Source of the DNA: an uncultured Chloroflexota bacterium
GTDB lineage: Bacteria; Chloroflexota; Limnocylindria; Limnocylindrales; CSP1-4
Direction of reading: 5' to 3'
Assembly (NCBI GenBank): GCA_903822495.1
Contig: CAIJPD010000013.1
Span: 1-64,000 of the forward strand
DNA: 64,000 bases
Below are positions 52,509-60,665 of this stretch, in pieces (the stretch's first letter is position 1; each line of letters begins with the position of its first letter). The notes below the pieces were generated by a model. That model was not told the origin of the DNA. It worked only from the letters and a program-made list of their open reading frames with translations, and searched no databases. The position numbers and the translations under genes were made by a program.

Positions 52509-53305
52509 TTCTGCCACTTGACCAGTCGGTGTTCGGCGATCCGGATCCCCTGCTCCACGACCAGCAGGGCCACGACGAAGACGATCAGGAACGAGAGCAT
52601 CCGCTGGAGGTCGTAGATGTAGTAGGAGCTCCGGATCTCGTAGCCCAGGCCGCCGGGCTGCCCGAAGACCTCCATCAGCATCACGATCTTCCACGCCTGG
52701 CTGAATGCGACCCGCGATGCGGCCAGCATCGAGGGGACCAGGTACGGGAGGTAGACATCCACGACCCGCTGGCGCGTGGGGACCCGGTACGAGTCGGCCA
52801 TCGCGGTCAGGTCGGGGTCAAAGTCGGAGAGGACGTCGCGCATGTAGATGGACACGTTGGGGGCAACCAGCAGGCCGGCGACCGCCGCCACGGTGATATT
52901 GCCCACGCCGACCATCGCGGTGCCCAGGTAGATGACCACCAGGGTCGGCGCGAAGAGGAGGATGTTCATGGTCAGGCCGGTGGCGGCCTTGACGACGATC
53001 ACCTTGGCCGACGCGATCCCGATGGCCATGCCGAGCACGAACGCGACCAGGAACCCGAGGCCGGTCCGCCCCAGCGTCTCCAGCAGCGGCCCGATGAACT
53101 CGCCGCTGGCGACCAGGCGGAAGAACCGGGGTGCCACGTCGATGGGGCCGGGCATGATCGACGTGCCGGCGAACTCGCCGACCAGGAACGAGAAGAGCTC
53201 CCAGATCGCCAGCAGGCCGACCATCGAGGCGACCTGGATGCCCCGGTCGCGGAGCAGCGCGTCGAGCCAGGGCGGGACGGCGGATGTGCGCGTCGCGACG
53301 GCCAT
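52505..53305 (-). CDS. ABC transporter permease, SsuC/TauC type, copy 2
   Basis: 266 residues, ATG. Six membrane segments; the ATPase-docking loop is MADSYRVPTRQRVVDVYLP. It is downstream of the ATPase with a 3-base gap. With the permease at 54142 it gives the importer two different permeases, so a heterodimeric channel is likely; SsuABC systems normally use one. Confidence 0.92.
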   Translation of the reverse strand: MAVATRTSAVPPWLDALLRDRGIQVASMVGLLAIWELFSFLVGEFAGTSIMPGPIDVAPRFFRLVASGEFIGPLLETLGRTGLGFLVAFVLGMAIGIASAKVIVVKAATGLTMNILLFAPTLVVIYLGTAMVGVGNITVAAVAGLLVAPNVSIYMRDVLSDFDPDLTAMADSYRVPTRQRVVDVYLPYLVPSMLAASRVAFSQAWKIVMLMEVFGQPGGLGYEIRSSYYIYDLQRMLSFLIVFVVALLVVEQGIRIAEHRLVKWQK

Positions 53306-53308
53306 CGG

Positions 53309-54145
53309 TCAGGCCTTCACGCCGGCGCGCTCGGCGAACACCAGGCGCAGCCGCTTCTCGATCTCGAACGAGCGCTCATCCGCGTCGGTGCGTGGCCACG
53401 GAAGGTCCACGATCTGCTCGAAGCAGATCTCGGCCGGTCGCGGCGTCAACATGATGATCCGGGAGCCCAGCTGGACGGCCTCGGAGATGTCGTGCGTGAC
53501 GAAGACCACCGTCCGGCGCTGCTCGTCGCGCGACCAGAGCGTGATCAGCTCGCGCCGGAGCTCGGCGGCCGTGATCTCGTCGAGGTGGCTGAATGGCTCG
53601 TCCATGAGCAGGATCTGCGGCTCGTTGACCCAGGCCCGCACGATCGCCGCGCGCTGTTGCATGCCGCCCGACACCTGGTGCGGGTAGTACTTGGTGAAGT
53701 CGGTCAGCCCGACGATCCCGAAGTACTTCTTCATGAGCTCGTCCCAGCGCTCGCGCGGCTGGACGCCCAGCCCCTTGAGCCCGAACTCGACGTTGCCGCG
53801 CAGGGTCTTCCACTTGAGCAGCCGCGCGCTCTGGAAGACATAGGCCGTGTGCCTGGTCACGTCGGGGTCGGTCCGGACGTCCCTGCCCAGCACCTTGACC
53901 GAGTCGGCGCTGGTCGGCGTGAGCAACCCGTCGATCAGGTTCAGGAGCGTCGACTTGCCGCAGCCGGACGGGCCCAGCAGCACGGTGAAGCTGCCCCGCT
54001 CGATGTCGAGCGTGAAGTTCTCGTAGACCGGCAGCGTCCCCTTCCCATCCGGGCGGGGAAACCGGAGCGTCACGTTGTGCAGCTCGATGTCATGGCCGCT
54101 CGCCGGCGGCTGGAGCTCGTTTGACCCGGGTCGCGCGACGGTCAT
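53309..54145 (-). CDS. ABC transporter ATPase, SsuB/TauB type
   Basis: 278 residues, ATG overlapping the upstream permease stop (ATGA). Walker A GPSGCGKS, signature VSGGMQQR, Walker B LLMDEPFSHLD, and the switch His in THDIS. It powers the uptake of a small organic anion. It is encoded between the two permeases. Confidence 0.95.
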   Translation of the reverse strand: MTVARPGSNELQPPASGHDIELHNVTLRFPRPDGKGTLPVYENFTLDIERGSFTVLLGPSGCGKSTLLNLIDGLLTPTSADSVKVLGRDVRTDPDVTRHTAYVFQSARLLKWKTLRGNVEFGLKGLGVQPRERWDELMKKYFGIVGLTDFTKYYPHQVSGGMQQRAAIVRAWVNEPQILLMDEPFSHLDEITAAELRRELITLWSRDEQRRTVVFVTHDISEAVQLGSRIIMLTPRPAEICFEQIVDLPWPRTDADERSFEIEKRLRLVFAERAGVKA

Positions 54146-55011
54146 ATCACTGCTCCCATTGTCTCCGCGGCATCGATGGGCTTGCTCTTCCACCCGGAGA
54201 CGCGTCGCTCGATCGGGCTGAAGATGAAGTTGTCAACCAGCAGGCCCATCAGGAGCATCGTGATGCCCCAGGCGATGACCGGGCCCATGAACAGCTTGCC
54301 GTCCCAGTAGCTGACCTCGAACCCGATGCCGCTGGGGGTGCCGATGACCTCCGCGACCAGCATGATCTTCACGGCCGTCGCGAACGACGTGCGGGACGCC
54401 GCGATGATGTACGGGACGAGGTAGGGCAGGAAGAGTTCGGTGAAGCGTTGCCAGGTGGAGGTCTTGTAGGACCGCGCCATCTCCCCCAGGTCGTCCGGGA
54501 CGGACTTGGCTCCCTCAGCGACGAGGACGATGAACTGGGGCATCACCGTGGCTGCCACGGCGAGGGGCGGAACCACCGGGTTGAGGCCCAGGCCGACGAT
54601 CATGATGTAGACCCAGACGACCGACGGGACGGCCATGAAGACCCAGACCAGGTTCTCCACGAAGCTGAAGACCAGCTTGTTCCGGCCGGCGGCGACACCG
54701 ATGACGATGCCAATGACGAACGAGATGGCGAACGCGGAGACGATCCGGAGGCTGGTCACCATGATCTGGTCGTACGACGATCCCAGCTCCCCGTGGCCGA
54801 TCAGGATCTCGTAGAAGGCGTCCCACACGTCGCCGACCTGCGGGAAGATGCGGGGCCGCGACTTTGACACCGCCAGCTGCTGGTACAGGAAGACCAGCAC
54901 CGTGATGGGGACCAGGCCCAGCCCGAGTCGCAGCATGCCACTCAGCCGACTCCGTCCGGCGACCCCGGCCCCGGGCCTGCGAAGCGGACCCATTGCCCGC
55001 AGCAGCGTCAT
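54142..55011 (-). CDS. ABC transporter permease, SsuC/TauC type, copy 1
   Basis: 289 residues. The ATG at 55011 follows GAGGG. Six hydrophobic segments, with the docking loop ARSYKTSTWQRFTELFLPYL. It follows the binding-protein gene with a 210-base gap that holds two strong stem-loops. Distinct from copy 2 but the same family. Confidence 0.93.
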   Translation of the reverse strand: MTLLRAMGPLRRPGAGVAGRSRLSGMLRLGLGLVPITVLVFLYQQLAVSKSRPRIFPQVGDVWDAFYEILIGHGELGSSYDQIMVTSLRIVSAFAISFVIGIVIGVAAGRNKLVFSFVENLVWVFMAVPSVVWVYIMIVGLGLNPVVPPLAVAATVMPQFIVLVAEGAKSVPDDLGEMARSYKTSTWQRFTELFLPYLVPYIIAASRTSFATAVKIMLVAEVIGTPSGIGFEVSYWDGKLFMGPVIAWGITMLLMGLLVDNFIFSPIERRVSGWKSKPIDAAETMGAVI

Positions 55012-55091
55012 GGAACCCTCACGTTTGGCTCGAGGCCTGCCCACCATCGCGAGCAGGATGGGATTCTAGCGAGTGGTCGAGGCAGAAATGC

Positions 55092-55145
55092 GGCGGAGCG
55101 GTCCGCCGGGCTCCGATTGGGAGCCGGAGTGGATCGCTCCGCCGA
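55092..55145 (-). terminator. Nested stem-loop between binding protein and permease
   Basis: Outer arms CGGCGGAGCG (55092-55101) and CGCTCCGCCG (55136-55145) are a perfect 10-bp stem. Inside, GGCTCC pairs with GGAGCC around a GATTG loop (about 55110-55126). It may be an attenuator or mRNA processing site. Confidence 0.6.
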
Positions 55146-55183
55146 TGCGCCGGCCGCGGCCCGGCCGGCGAGTTGAGCGAGCC

Positions 55184-55218
55184 ATCGGGGCGCGCGCCAC
55201 AGGCCCGCGCCCCGATGC
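55184..55218 (-). terminator. Strong stem-loop right after the binding-protein gene
   Basis: CATCGGGGCGCG (55184-55195) and CGCGCCCCGATG (55207-55218) form a perfect 12-bp stem, 3 bases after the stop codon on the minus strand. Confidence 0.75.
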
Positions 55219-55221
55219 GGT

Positions 55222-56277
55222 CTAGTACTGGGTCTTGGCGTAGAAGACGTGGTCCTGCGTCGGGACCGTGTCCAGGAGCGCGCCCTGGCCCATCTGGATG
55301 AACTTGTACACGGAGTCAGCCCAGGCCTTGGTGTAGGTCTTGGCCGACAGGTAGAAGTACCCGTCCACGATCATCTTGTCGACGGCCGTGGTGGTCTCGG
55401 GGCTCACCAGGACGCCTTCGCCCTGGGCAAACTTCTCGTACTTGCCACCGGCGTGGTGCAGGTCGAGGTGGGTCTTGAGGTACTCGAGGCCCTGGTCCAC
55501 GCCCGAGATGAAGTTCTTGGCGAGGTCGAGGTGGCCGTCGAGCCACGACGAGTCGGCGATCCAGCCGTTGATCGGCAGGGCGGCGCCGTTCAGGGTCTTC
55601 CACGTGTCGGTGATGTTGTAGATCATCTTGTAGGCCGGGTTCGCCAGCGCGTGCGCCGTGGGCGCCGTGAAGGTGATGAAGGCCTCGATGGAGTTCTTCT
55701 GGAGGAGCCCCTCGAGGGCGCCCGGGTCACCCTCCACCAGGGTGAAGTCCTTCTTGGCGTCCAGGTTGGCGAGGCCCTTGGCCAGCGTCAGGAACGCGGC
55801 AAAGGTGCCGGTGCCGGCGCCGGGGATGCCGATCTTCATGCCCTTGAGGTCCGCCAGGGTCTTGTACTTGCCGGCGTCCGTGGCCCGGATGATGATGCCG
55901 GCCACGAAGTTGTTGGCCTCGGCGGTGCCGAAGTAGACGATGTCCTTGCCCTGGGTGTAGTCCGCCGTTGCCCCTGCCTTGGCCGGGACCTGGTAGACCG
56001 CGGCCTCCCATGGCGCCTCGTTGCCGATCGGGTCATTGCCGGCGTGGAAGAGCTGCGAGCTCTCGCCGTAGCCGACCAGCTCATACGACAGATCGATGCC
56101 CTTCAGGAAGCCCTGGTCGGCGGCGATCGCCACGGAGACGTGGCTGGGCGTGAGCTGCAGGTGAAGCTTGAATGCGCCGCTGGGCGCCGGGGTGGCGCTG
56201 GAGCTGCACCCCGCTGCAATGACCGCGGCCGTCATGGCACCAACCACGAGGCGCTTGGCCGAGATCCGTAGTTGCAT
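55222..56277 (-). CDS. NMT1/SsuA-type ABC substrate-binding lipoprotein
   Basis: 351 residues, ATG after GGAGGG. Lipobox Cys24 (IAAGC), short Ser/Ala/Pro linker. The mature part reads QLTPSHVSVAIAADQGFLKG and DLKGMKIGIPGAGTGTFAAF, typical of the periplasmic SsuA/NMT1 fold with a serine/threonine-rich ligand loop. It is the first gene of the importer operon. It is not closely related to the triple array at 7955-11611, although the family is the same. Confidence 0.9.
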   Translation of the reverse strand: MQLRISAKRLVVGAMTAAVIAAGCSSSATPAPSGAFKLHLQLTPSHVSVAIAADQGFLKGIDLSYELVGYGESSQLFHAGNDPIGNEAPWEAAVYQVPAKAGATADYTQGKDIVYFGTAEANNFVAGIIIRATDAGKYKTLADLKGMKIGIPGAGTGTFAAFLTLAKGLANLDAKKDFTLVEGDPGALEGLLQKNSIEAFITFTAPTAHALANPAYKMIYNITDTWKTLNGAALPINGWIADSSWLDGHLDLAKNFISGVDQGLEYLKTHLDLHHAGGKYEKFAQGEGVLVSPETTTAVDKMIVDGYFYLSAKTYTKAWADSVYKFIQMGQGALLDTVPTQDHVFYAKTQY

Positions 56278-56399
56278 CAGAGCCCTCCACTGCCGTGCCC
56301 GAATGCGGGTCGCGGCGGAGACTACCATAGGTGCCAAGCCCCGGACGGCATTTCGGAGCCCATGTCCACGATCTGGAAATGGACGCCTGGAGGGGTCGC

Positions 56400-57188
56400 G
56401 TGTCCATCCTCGAGCTGTTCTCGTTGGCGGGCCGGACGGTGGTCGTCACCGGTGCCGGGAGCGGGCTGGGACGCGCGATGGCGGTTGCATGCGGCGAGGC
56501 GGGCGCGTCGGTCGTGTGCGCGGACGCGCAGCCCGCGACGGCCGAGGAGACGGCCGCGTTGATCCAGGGCGCCGGGGGCCAGGCGGCGGCCGTGCGCGTC
56601 GACGTCGTGGACGAGCCGTCGGTCGCGGCGATGATCGACGGCGCGGTGGACCGCTTCGGCGCGGTCGACGTGATCTTCTGCAACGCGGGCATCAGCGGCT
56701 TCTACAAGCGGATCGACCAGGTTGACCTGGCCGAGTGGCGCCGGGTCATCGACGTCGATCTGACCGGCGTGATGCTCTCCGCCAAGCACGCGGCCCGCGT
56801 CATGATCCCGCGCGGCAGCGGCAAGATCATCCTGACCGCGTCCATCTATGGCCTGATCGGGAGCGACAACGTGCCGATCGCGGACTACGCGGCGGCCAAG
56901 GGCGGCGTCGTGAACCTGACCCGCGAGCTGGCCATGGAGCTGGCTGAGCTGGGTCTGACCGTCAATGCGATCGCGCCCGGCTTCTTCAACACCAACCTCG
57001 GGCGCGACAAGGCGGCGGACCAGGACCGCAAGCAGCGGCTCCGCGACGCCAGCGTCAAGCTCATCCCCACGCACCGGCGCGGCGAGGCAGCGGAGATCGG
57101 CGGCACCGCCGTCTACCTGGCCTCGGCCGCGTCCGACATGGTCAACGGCCACATCCTGGTCATCGATTCCGGGGTGTTGGCGCGCTAG
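56400..57188 (+). CDS. SDR family oxidoreductase
   Basis: 262 residues. The GTG at 56400 is chosen because GGAGGGG lies just upstream. TGAGSGLG (17-24), CNAG, TASIYG and YAAAK are the SDR cofactor and catalytic motifs; the C-terminus ends ILVIDSGVLAR. It is a 3-oxoacyl- or polyol-type dehydrogenase, substrate unknown. It starts a plus-strand set with the lyase and PrpF genes and is divergent from the importer operon (122-base gap). Confidence 0.9.
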   Translation: MSILELFSLAGRTVVVTGAGSGLGRAMAVACGEAGASVVCADAQPATAEETAALIQGAGGQAAAVRVDVVDEPSVAAMIDGAVDRFGAVDVIFCNAGISGFYKRIDQVDLAEWRRVIDVDLTGVMLSAKHAARVMIPRGSGKIILTASIYGLIGSDNVPIADYAAAKGGVVNLTRELAMELAELGLTVNAIAPGFFNTNLGRDKAADQDRKQRLRDASVKLIPTHRRGEAAEIGGTAVYLASAASDMVNGHILVIDSGVLAR

Positions 57189-57196
57189 GAGGCTGC

Positions 57197-57235
57197 ATGA
57201 CCCGTCTCGCTCCGTCCAGCCCGGTCGCCGCATGA
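57197..57235 (+). CDS. Candidate 12-codon leader peptide upstream of the lyase gene
   Basis: A tiny frame MTRLAPSSPVAA with an excellent ribosome site (AGGAGG, 57187-57192). Its stop TGA overlaps the ATG of the lyase (ATGA at 57232-57235). The lyase itself has no ribosome site of its own, so its translation probably depends on this leader by coupling. It has no family; whether it is regulatory is unknown. Confidence 0.5.
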   Translation: MTRLAPSSPVAA

Positions 57236-58122
57236 CCGGCTCGCCGACACTCAACGATTCGCCGGGCGCCCGGCTGCGTGCCCTGCTCGCCCGACCCGGG
57301 GCCCTGATGCTTCCCGGCTGCGCGGACCCCCTCACGGCCAAGCTGGCCGAGCGGGCCGGGTTCGAGGCCATCTACGCCACCGGCGCGGGCATCGCCAACT
57401 CCCTGCTGGGCGTCGCGGACGTGGGCCTCACCACCATGACCGAGATCGCCGACCAGCTCCGGCGGATCACGGCGGTCGTCAACGCCGCGGTGGTGGTCGA
57501 CATCGACACGGGCTTCGGCAACGCGATCAACGCGCGGCGCGCGGTGCAGGAGATGGAGCGGGCGGGCGCCGCCGCAGTCCAGATCGAGGACCAGGTCTTC
57601 CCCAAGCGGTGCGGCCACTTCAGCGGCAAGGACGTCATCTCGCAGGCGGAGATGGTCGCCAAGCTGCACGCGGTGCTGGACGCGCGGCGGGACCCCAGCC
57701 TGGTGGTCATCGCCCGCACGGACGCCATCGCCGTCCACGGCTTCGAGGCGGGGGTCGCGCGCGCGCTCGCCTATGCGGAGGCCGGTGCGGACATGATCTT
57801 CGTGGAGGCGGCCACCACGGACGAGCAGCTGGCCGCCCTGCCGCGCCTGATCTCTGCGCCGCTCGTGGCCAACATGGTCGAGGGCGGCAAGACCCCGCTG
57901 CACTCCGTGGCCGAGCTGGGCGACATGGGCTACGGCGCGGTCATCTTTGCCAACGCCGCGATGCGGATGGCCGCGGCGGCGGTGCGGGACACCTTCGCGG
58001 AGATGCGGGCCACCGGCGATACGCGCGGCCTGCTGGACCGGATGCTGAGCTGGCCGGACCGCCAGGCGCTGGTGGGCCTGCCCGAGATCGAGGCGCTCGA
58101 AGCGCGCTATCGTGTTGACTGA
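57232..58122 (+). CDS. Isocitrate lyase/PEP mutase superfamily lyase (2-methylisocitrate or 2,3-dimethylmalate lyase-like)
   Basis: 296 residues, ATG. Metal-binding VVDIDTGFGNA (Asp90, Asp92), QIEDQ (Glu119, Asp120), and the catalytic loop KRCGH (125-129) are present. KRCGH with a Cys indicates a lyase (isocitrate, methylisocitrate or dimethylmalate) and not a PEP mutase. The protein is short, as in PrpB/Dml. It cleaves a C-C bond to give pyruvate or succinate. PrpF follows after 48 bases, which supports branched C5-C6 acid breakdown. Confidence 0.88.
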   Translation: MTGSPTLNDSPGARLRALLARPGALMLPGCADPLTAKLAERAGFEAIYATGAGIANSLLGVADVGLTTMTEIADQLRRITAVVNAAVVVDIDTGFGNAINARRAVQEMERAGAAAVQIEDQVFPKRCGHFSGKDVISQAEMVAKLHAVLDARRDPSLVVIARTDAIAVHGFEAGVARALAYAEAGADMIFVEAATTDEQLAALPRLISAPLVANMVEGGKTPLHSVAELGDMGYGAVIFANAAMRMAAAAVRDTFAEMRATGDTRGLLDRMLSWPDRQALVGLPEIEALEARYRVD

Positions 58123-58170
58123 AGCCGTGTGGGGCAGCCGTCGTTGGCCGTCCCCGAGTTGGAGACCCTG

Positions 58171-59403
58171 ATGCCCGAGCAGATCCTGGTTCGTTGCTCC
58201 ATCCTCCGCGGCGGCACCAGCCGCGCGGTCTTCTTCAACGCCAATGACATCCCGCGCAGCAAGGAGCAGGCGGACGCCTTCCTCCTGGACGTCTTCGGTA
58301 GCCCGGACGTGCGCGAGATCAATGGGCTTGGCGGCGCGACGTCGCAGACCAGCAAGGCCGCGATCATCGGCGCGCCATCCCGGCCCGACGCCGACGTGGA
58401 CTACTCCTTCGCGCAGGTGGTCGTGGACAAGCCCATGGTCGACTGGGGCGGCAACTGCGGCAACATCTCGTCGGCCGTGGGGCCGTACGCGGTCAACGCC
58501 GGGCTGGTCAAGGCCGTCGAGCCGGTGACCACCGTCCGCATCCACAACACCAACACCAACAAGATCATCCTGTCGCACGTCCCGGTGGTCGGGAGCCGCG
58601 CGGCCAGCACCGGCACCTACATGGTCCCCGGCGTTCCCTTTCCTGCGGCCAGGATCCTGCTGGAGTTCGCCAACCCGGGCGGTTCGGTGACCGGCAAGCT
58701 GCTCCCCACGGGCAAGGCCAGGGAGCAGATCACGATCGCGGACGGCCGGGCCTTCACGGTCTCCATTGTCGACGCGGCCAATCCCACCGTCTTCCTGCTC
58801 GCCGACGAGCTGGGCGTGGATCCGACGATCCTGCCCAAGGGCATCGACGCCAACAAGGACCTCCAGGACGTCCTCGAGGAGGTCCGCTGCATCGTCGCCG
58901 AGATGCTCGGCCTGGTCACCGACCGCAAGGACGGCACCCGCCTGACGCCCGGCCTGCCCAAGGTGGGCTTCCTGGGCCGTCCCAAGGCCTATCGGACCAC
59001 GGCCGGCGTGGACATCCCCGAGGACGCGATCGACCTGACCGGCCGGCTCATGTCCGTTCAGACGCCGCACGCCTCGTACATGGCGACCGGCGCGATCTGC
59101 ACCGGCGCCGCGGCATTCATCACCGGGACCATCGTCGAGGAGCTCACCCGCCCCATCGCGCAGCGGCCCGAGCCCAAGGCCATCCGCATCGCCCACCCGT
59201 ATGGCGTGATGGAGGCCGTGGTCAACGCCGATGCGCCGGCCCCGCTGCCCGACGTCCGCGGCGTGGCGATTGGCCGCACGGCCCGCCACATCCTGGACGG
59301 CCAGGTGTGGGTGTCGTCCTCGTTCTTCGAGCCCACCCCGGCCGACGCGCCGGGCTGGCTGGAGGCGGCCAGGCCGCAGCCTGGCGCATCCGCGGACGAC
59401 TGA
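58171..59403 (+). CDS. PrpF-family isomerase (methylitaconate/4-oxalomesaconate/aconitate type)
   Basis: 410 residues from the ATG at 58171, which has GGAG upstream; a GTG at 58129 is possible. The signature CSILRGGTSRAVFFNANDIP starts the first domain, and WGGNCGNISSAVGP lies in the cleft with the catalytic Cys. DiaminopimelateEpimerase-like folds use such Cys residues to move protons. PrpF isomerises aconitate/methylaconitate, Mii methylitaconate, and LigU/GalD oxalomesaconate. Next to the lyase, a methylitaconate-type role is plausible. Confidence 0.9.
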   Translation: MPEQILVRCSILRGGTSRAVFFNANDIPRSKEQADAFLLDVFGSPDVREINGLGGATSQTSKAAIIGAPSRPDADVDYSFAQVVVDKPMVDWGGNCGNISSAVGPYAVNAGLVKAVEPVTTVRIHNTNTNKIILSHVPVVGSRAASTGTYMVPGVPFPAARILLEFANPGGSVTGKLLPTGKAREQITIADGRAFTVSIVDAANPTVFLLADELGVDPTILPKGIDANKDLQDVLEEVRCIVAEMLGLVTDRKDGTRLTPGLPKVGFLGRPKAYRTTAGVDIPEDAIDLTGRLMSVQTPHASYMATGAICTGAAAFITGTIVEELTRPIAQRPEPKAIRIAHPYGVMEAVVNADAPAPLPDVRGVAIGRTARHILDGQVWVSSSFFEPTPADAPGWLEAARPQPGASADD

Positions 59404-59455
59404 CCCGCGCCGCAGCCCTGGGCCGTGACCCGGGGCTGCCTCAGGCGACAACAAG

Positions 59456-59484
59456 CGAGGCCCGGTCCATTGGACCGGGCCTCG
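59456..59484. terminator. Bidirectional terminator between convergent genes
   Basis: CGAGGCCCGGTCC (59456-59468) and GGACCGGGCCTCG (59472-59484) form a perfect 13-bp stem with an ATT loop. It serves both the PrpF and asparaginase-homologue genes. Confidence 0.85.
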
Positions 59485-59523
59485 TGATTCCGGGTTGCGT
59501 GGGCGGCCGTGCCGCCCGGGGCT

Positions 59524-60531
59524 CTAGTACGTGTCGAAGATCCGCTGGATCTCGGTGATGTCCGAGGTCTTGGTGAGCGCGAGCGCCAGCAGGATGCGGG
59601 CCTTCCACGGCTGGAGGTTGTCGGCGCCCGCCCAGCCCTTCTTCTTGAGGCCCGGGCTCTGCACCGTCCGGCCGGAGCCGACGCGCGTGCCCTGGATGAT
59701 GGCGACGCCGGCCGCCGAGGCCTTGTCCAGCGCGGCGTCCTCGGCCGGGGTGGGTCGGCCGGCGCCCGTGCCGGCGCTGATGATGCCCTTGGCACCCGCC
59801 CCGACCGCGGCGTCGATCATCACGCCATCCGCGCCCAGGTAGGAGACGACGACGTCAACGCGCGGGAGCGCATGCAGGCCCGTCACGTCGAACTCGGTCG
59901 CGGTGGTGTGCGGCCGGACCGGCTGGTGGTAGAAGAGCACGCGGCCGTCGTTGTCGGCGTAGCCCAGCGGGCCAAGGTCCCGGCCCTGGAACGTGTCGAC
60001 GCGGTAGGTGGCCGTCTTGGTCACGTCGCGCGCCGAGTGGATCGTGTCGTTGAGGACCGTCAGCACGCCCTTGCCCACGGCGGCCGGCGAGGCGGCCACG
60101 CGCACGGCGTTGAGCAGGTTCAGGTAGCCGTCGGCGGAGATGGCCGAGGCGGGTCGCATGGCGCCGACGACGACGACCGGGCGGTCGCGCTTGACCGTGA
60201 GGTGCAGGAAGAGTGCCGTCTCCTCCAACGTGTTGGTGCCGTGGGTGATCACGACGCCGTCCATCTTGTCCTCGTCCACGAGGCGATGGATCAGCTCCAC
60301 CAGGTCGAACAGGTCGCGGTCCTTGATCGACTGGCTGGGCAGCCGTCGGAACGGGACCTCCGTGACGTCCGCAATTCCCTGCAGCTCCGGCACGGCGTTG
60401 ACCAGCTCGTGGTCGTCGAGCCGCTTGCCGGCCTCGATGTACCAGGCGAGATCGAGGCGGTCGGTGCCGACCGAGTCGATCGTGCCACCGGTGAAGATCA
60501 GGGCCACGCGCGGCCGACGGAATTCAGTCAC
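59524..60531 (-). CDS. L-asparaginase/glutaminase-family amidohydrolase with HGTNT motif
   Basis: 335 residues from the GTG at 60531 (GAGG upstream); an ATG at 60561 has no ribosome site. TGGTI at 14-18 carries the first catalytic Thr, and the second motif is HGTNTLEETA (97-106). Known enzymes have Thr-Asp here (GTDT), and the Asp holds the alpha-amino group of asparagine. Asn100 therefore suggests a substrate without that amine. Lys in the DVTKT loop is kept. It lacks a signal peptide, so it is cytoplasmic. Confidence 0.9.
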   Translation of the reverse strand: MTEFRRPRVALIFTGGTIDSVGTDRLDLAWYIEAGKRLDDHELVNAVPELQGIADVTEVPFRRLPSQSIKDRDLFDLVELIHRLVDEDKMDGVVITHGTNTLEETALFLHLTVKRDRPVVVVGAMRPASAISADGYLNLLNAVRVAASPAAVGKGVLTVLNDTIHSARDVTKTATYRVDTFQGRDLGPLGYADNDGRVLFYHQPVRPHTTATEFDVTGLHALPRVDVVVSYLGADGVMIDAAVGAGAKGIISAGTGAGRPTPAEDAALDKASAAGVAIIQGTRVGSGRTVQSPGLKKKGWAGADNLQPWKARILLALALTKTSDITEIQRIFDTY

Positions 60532-60665
60532 TTCGAGGTACCTCTGGGCGTCCGGAAACATTGAGCGAACGAGTGGATGCGATCGTATCCCGAACCGAGT
60601 GGCGCAGTCTCACCGCTCGCGCACGGCGCCCGCGCCGCATCGCCGCGCGGGGTGGCGGCCCCCGC

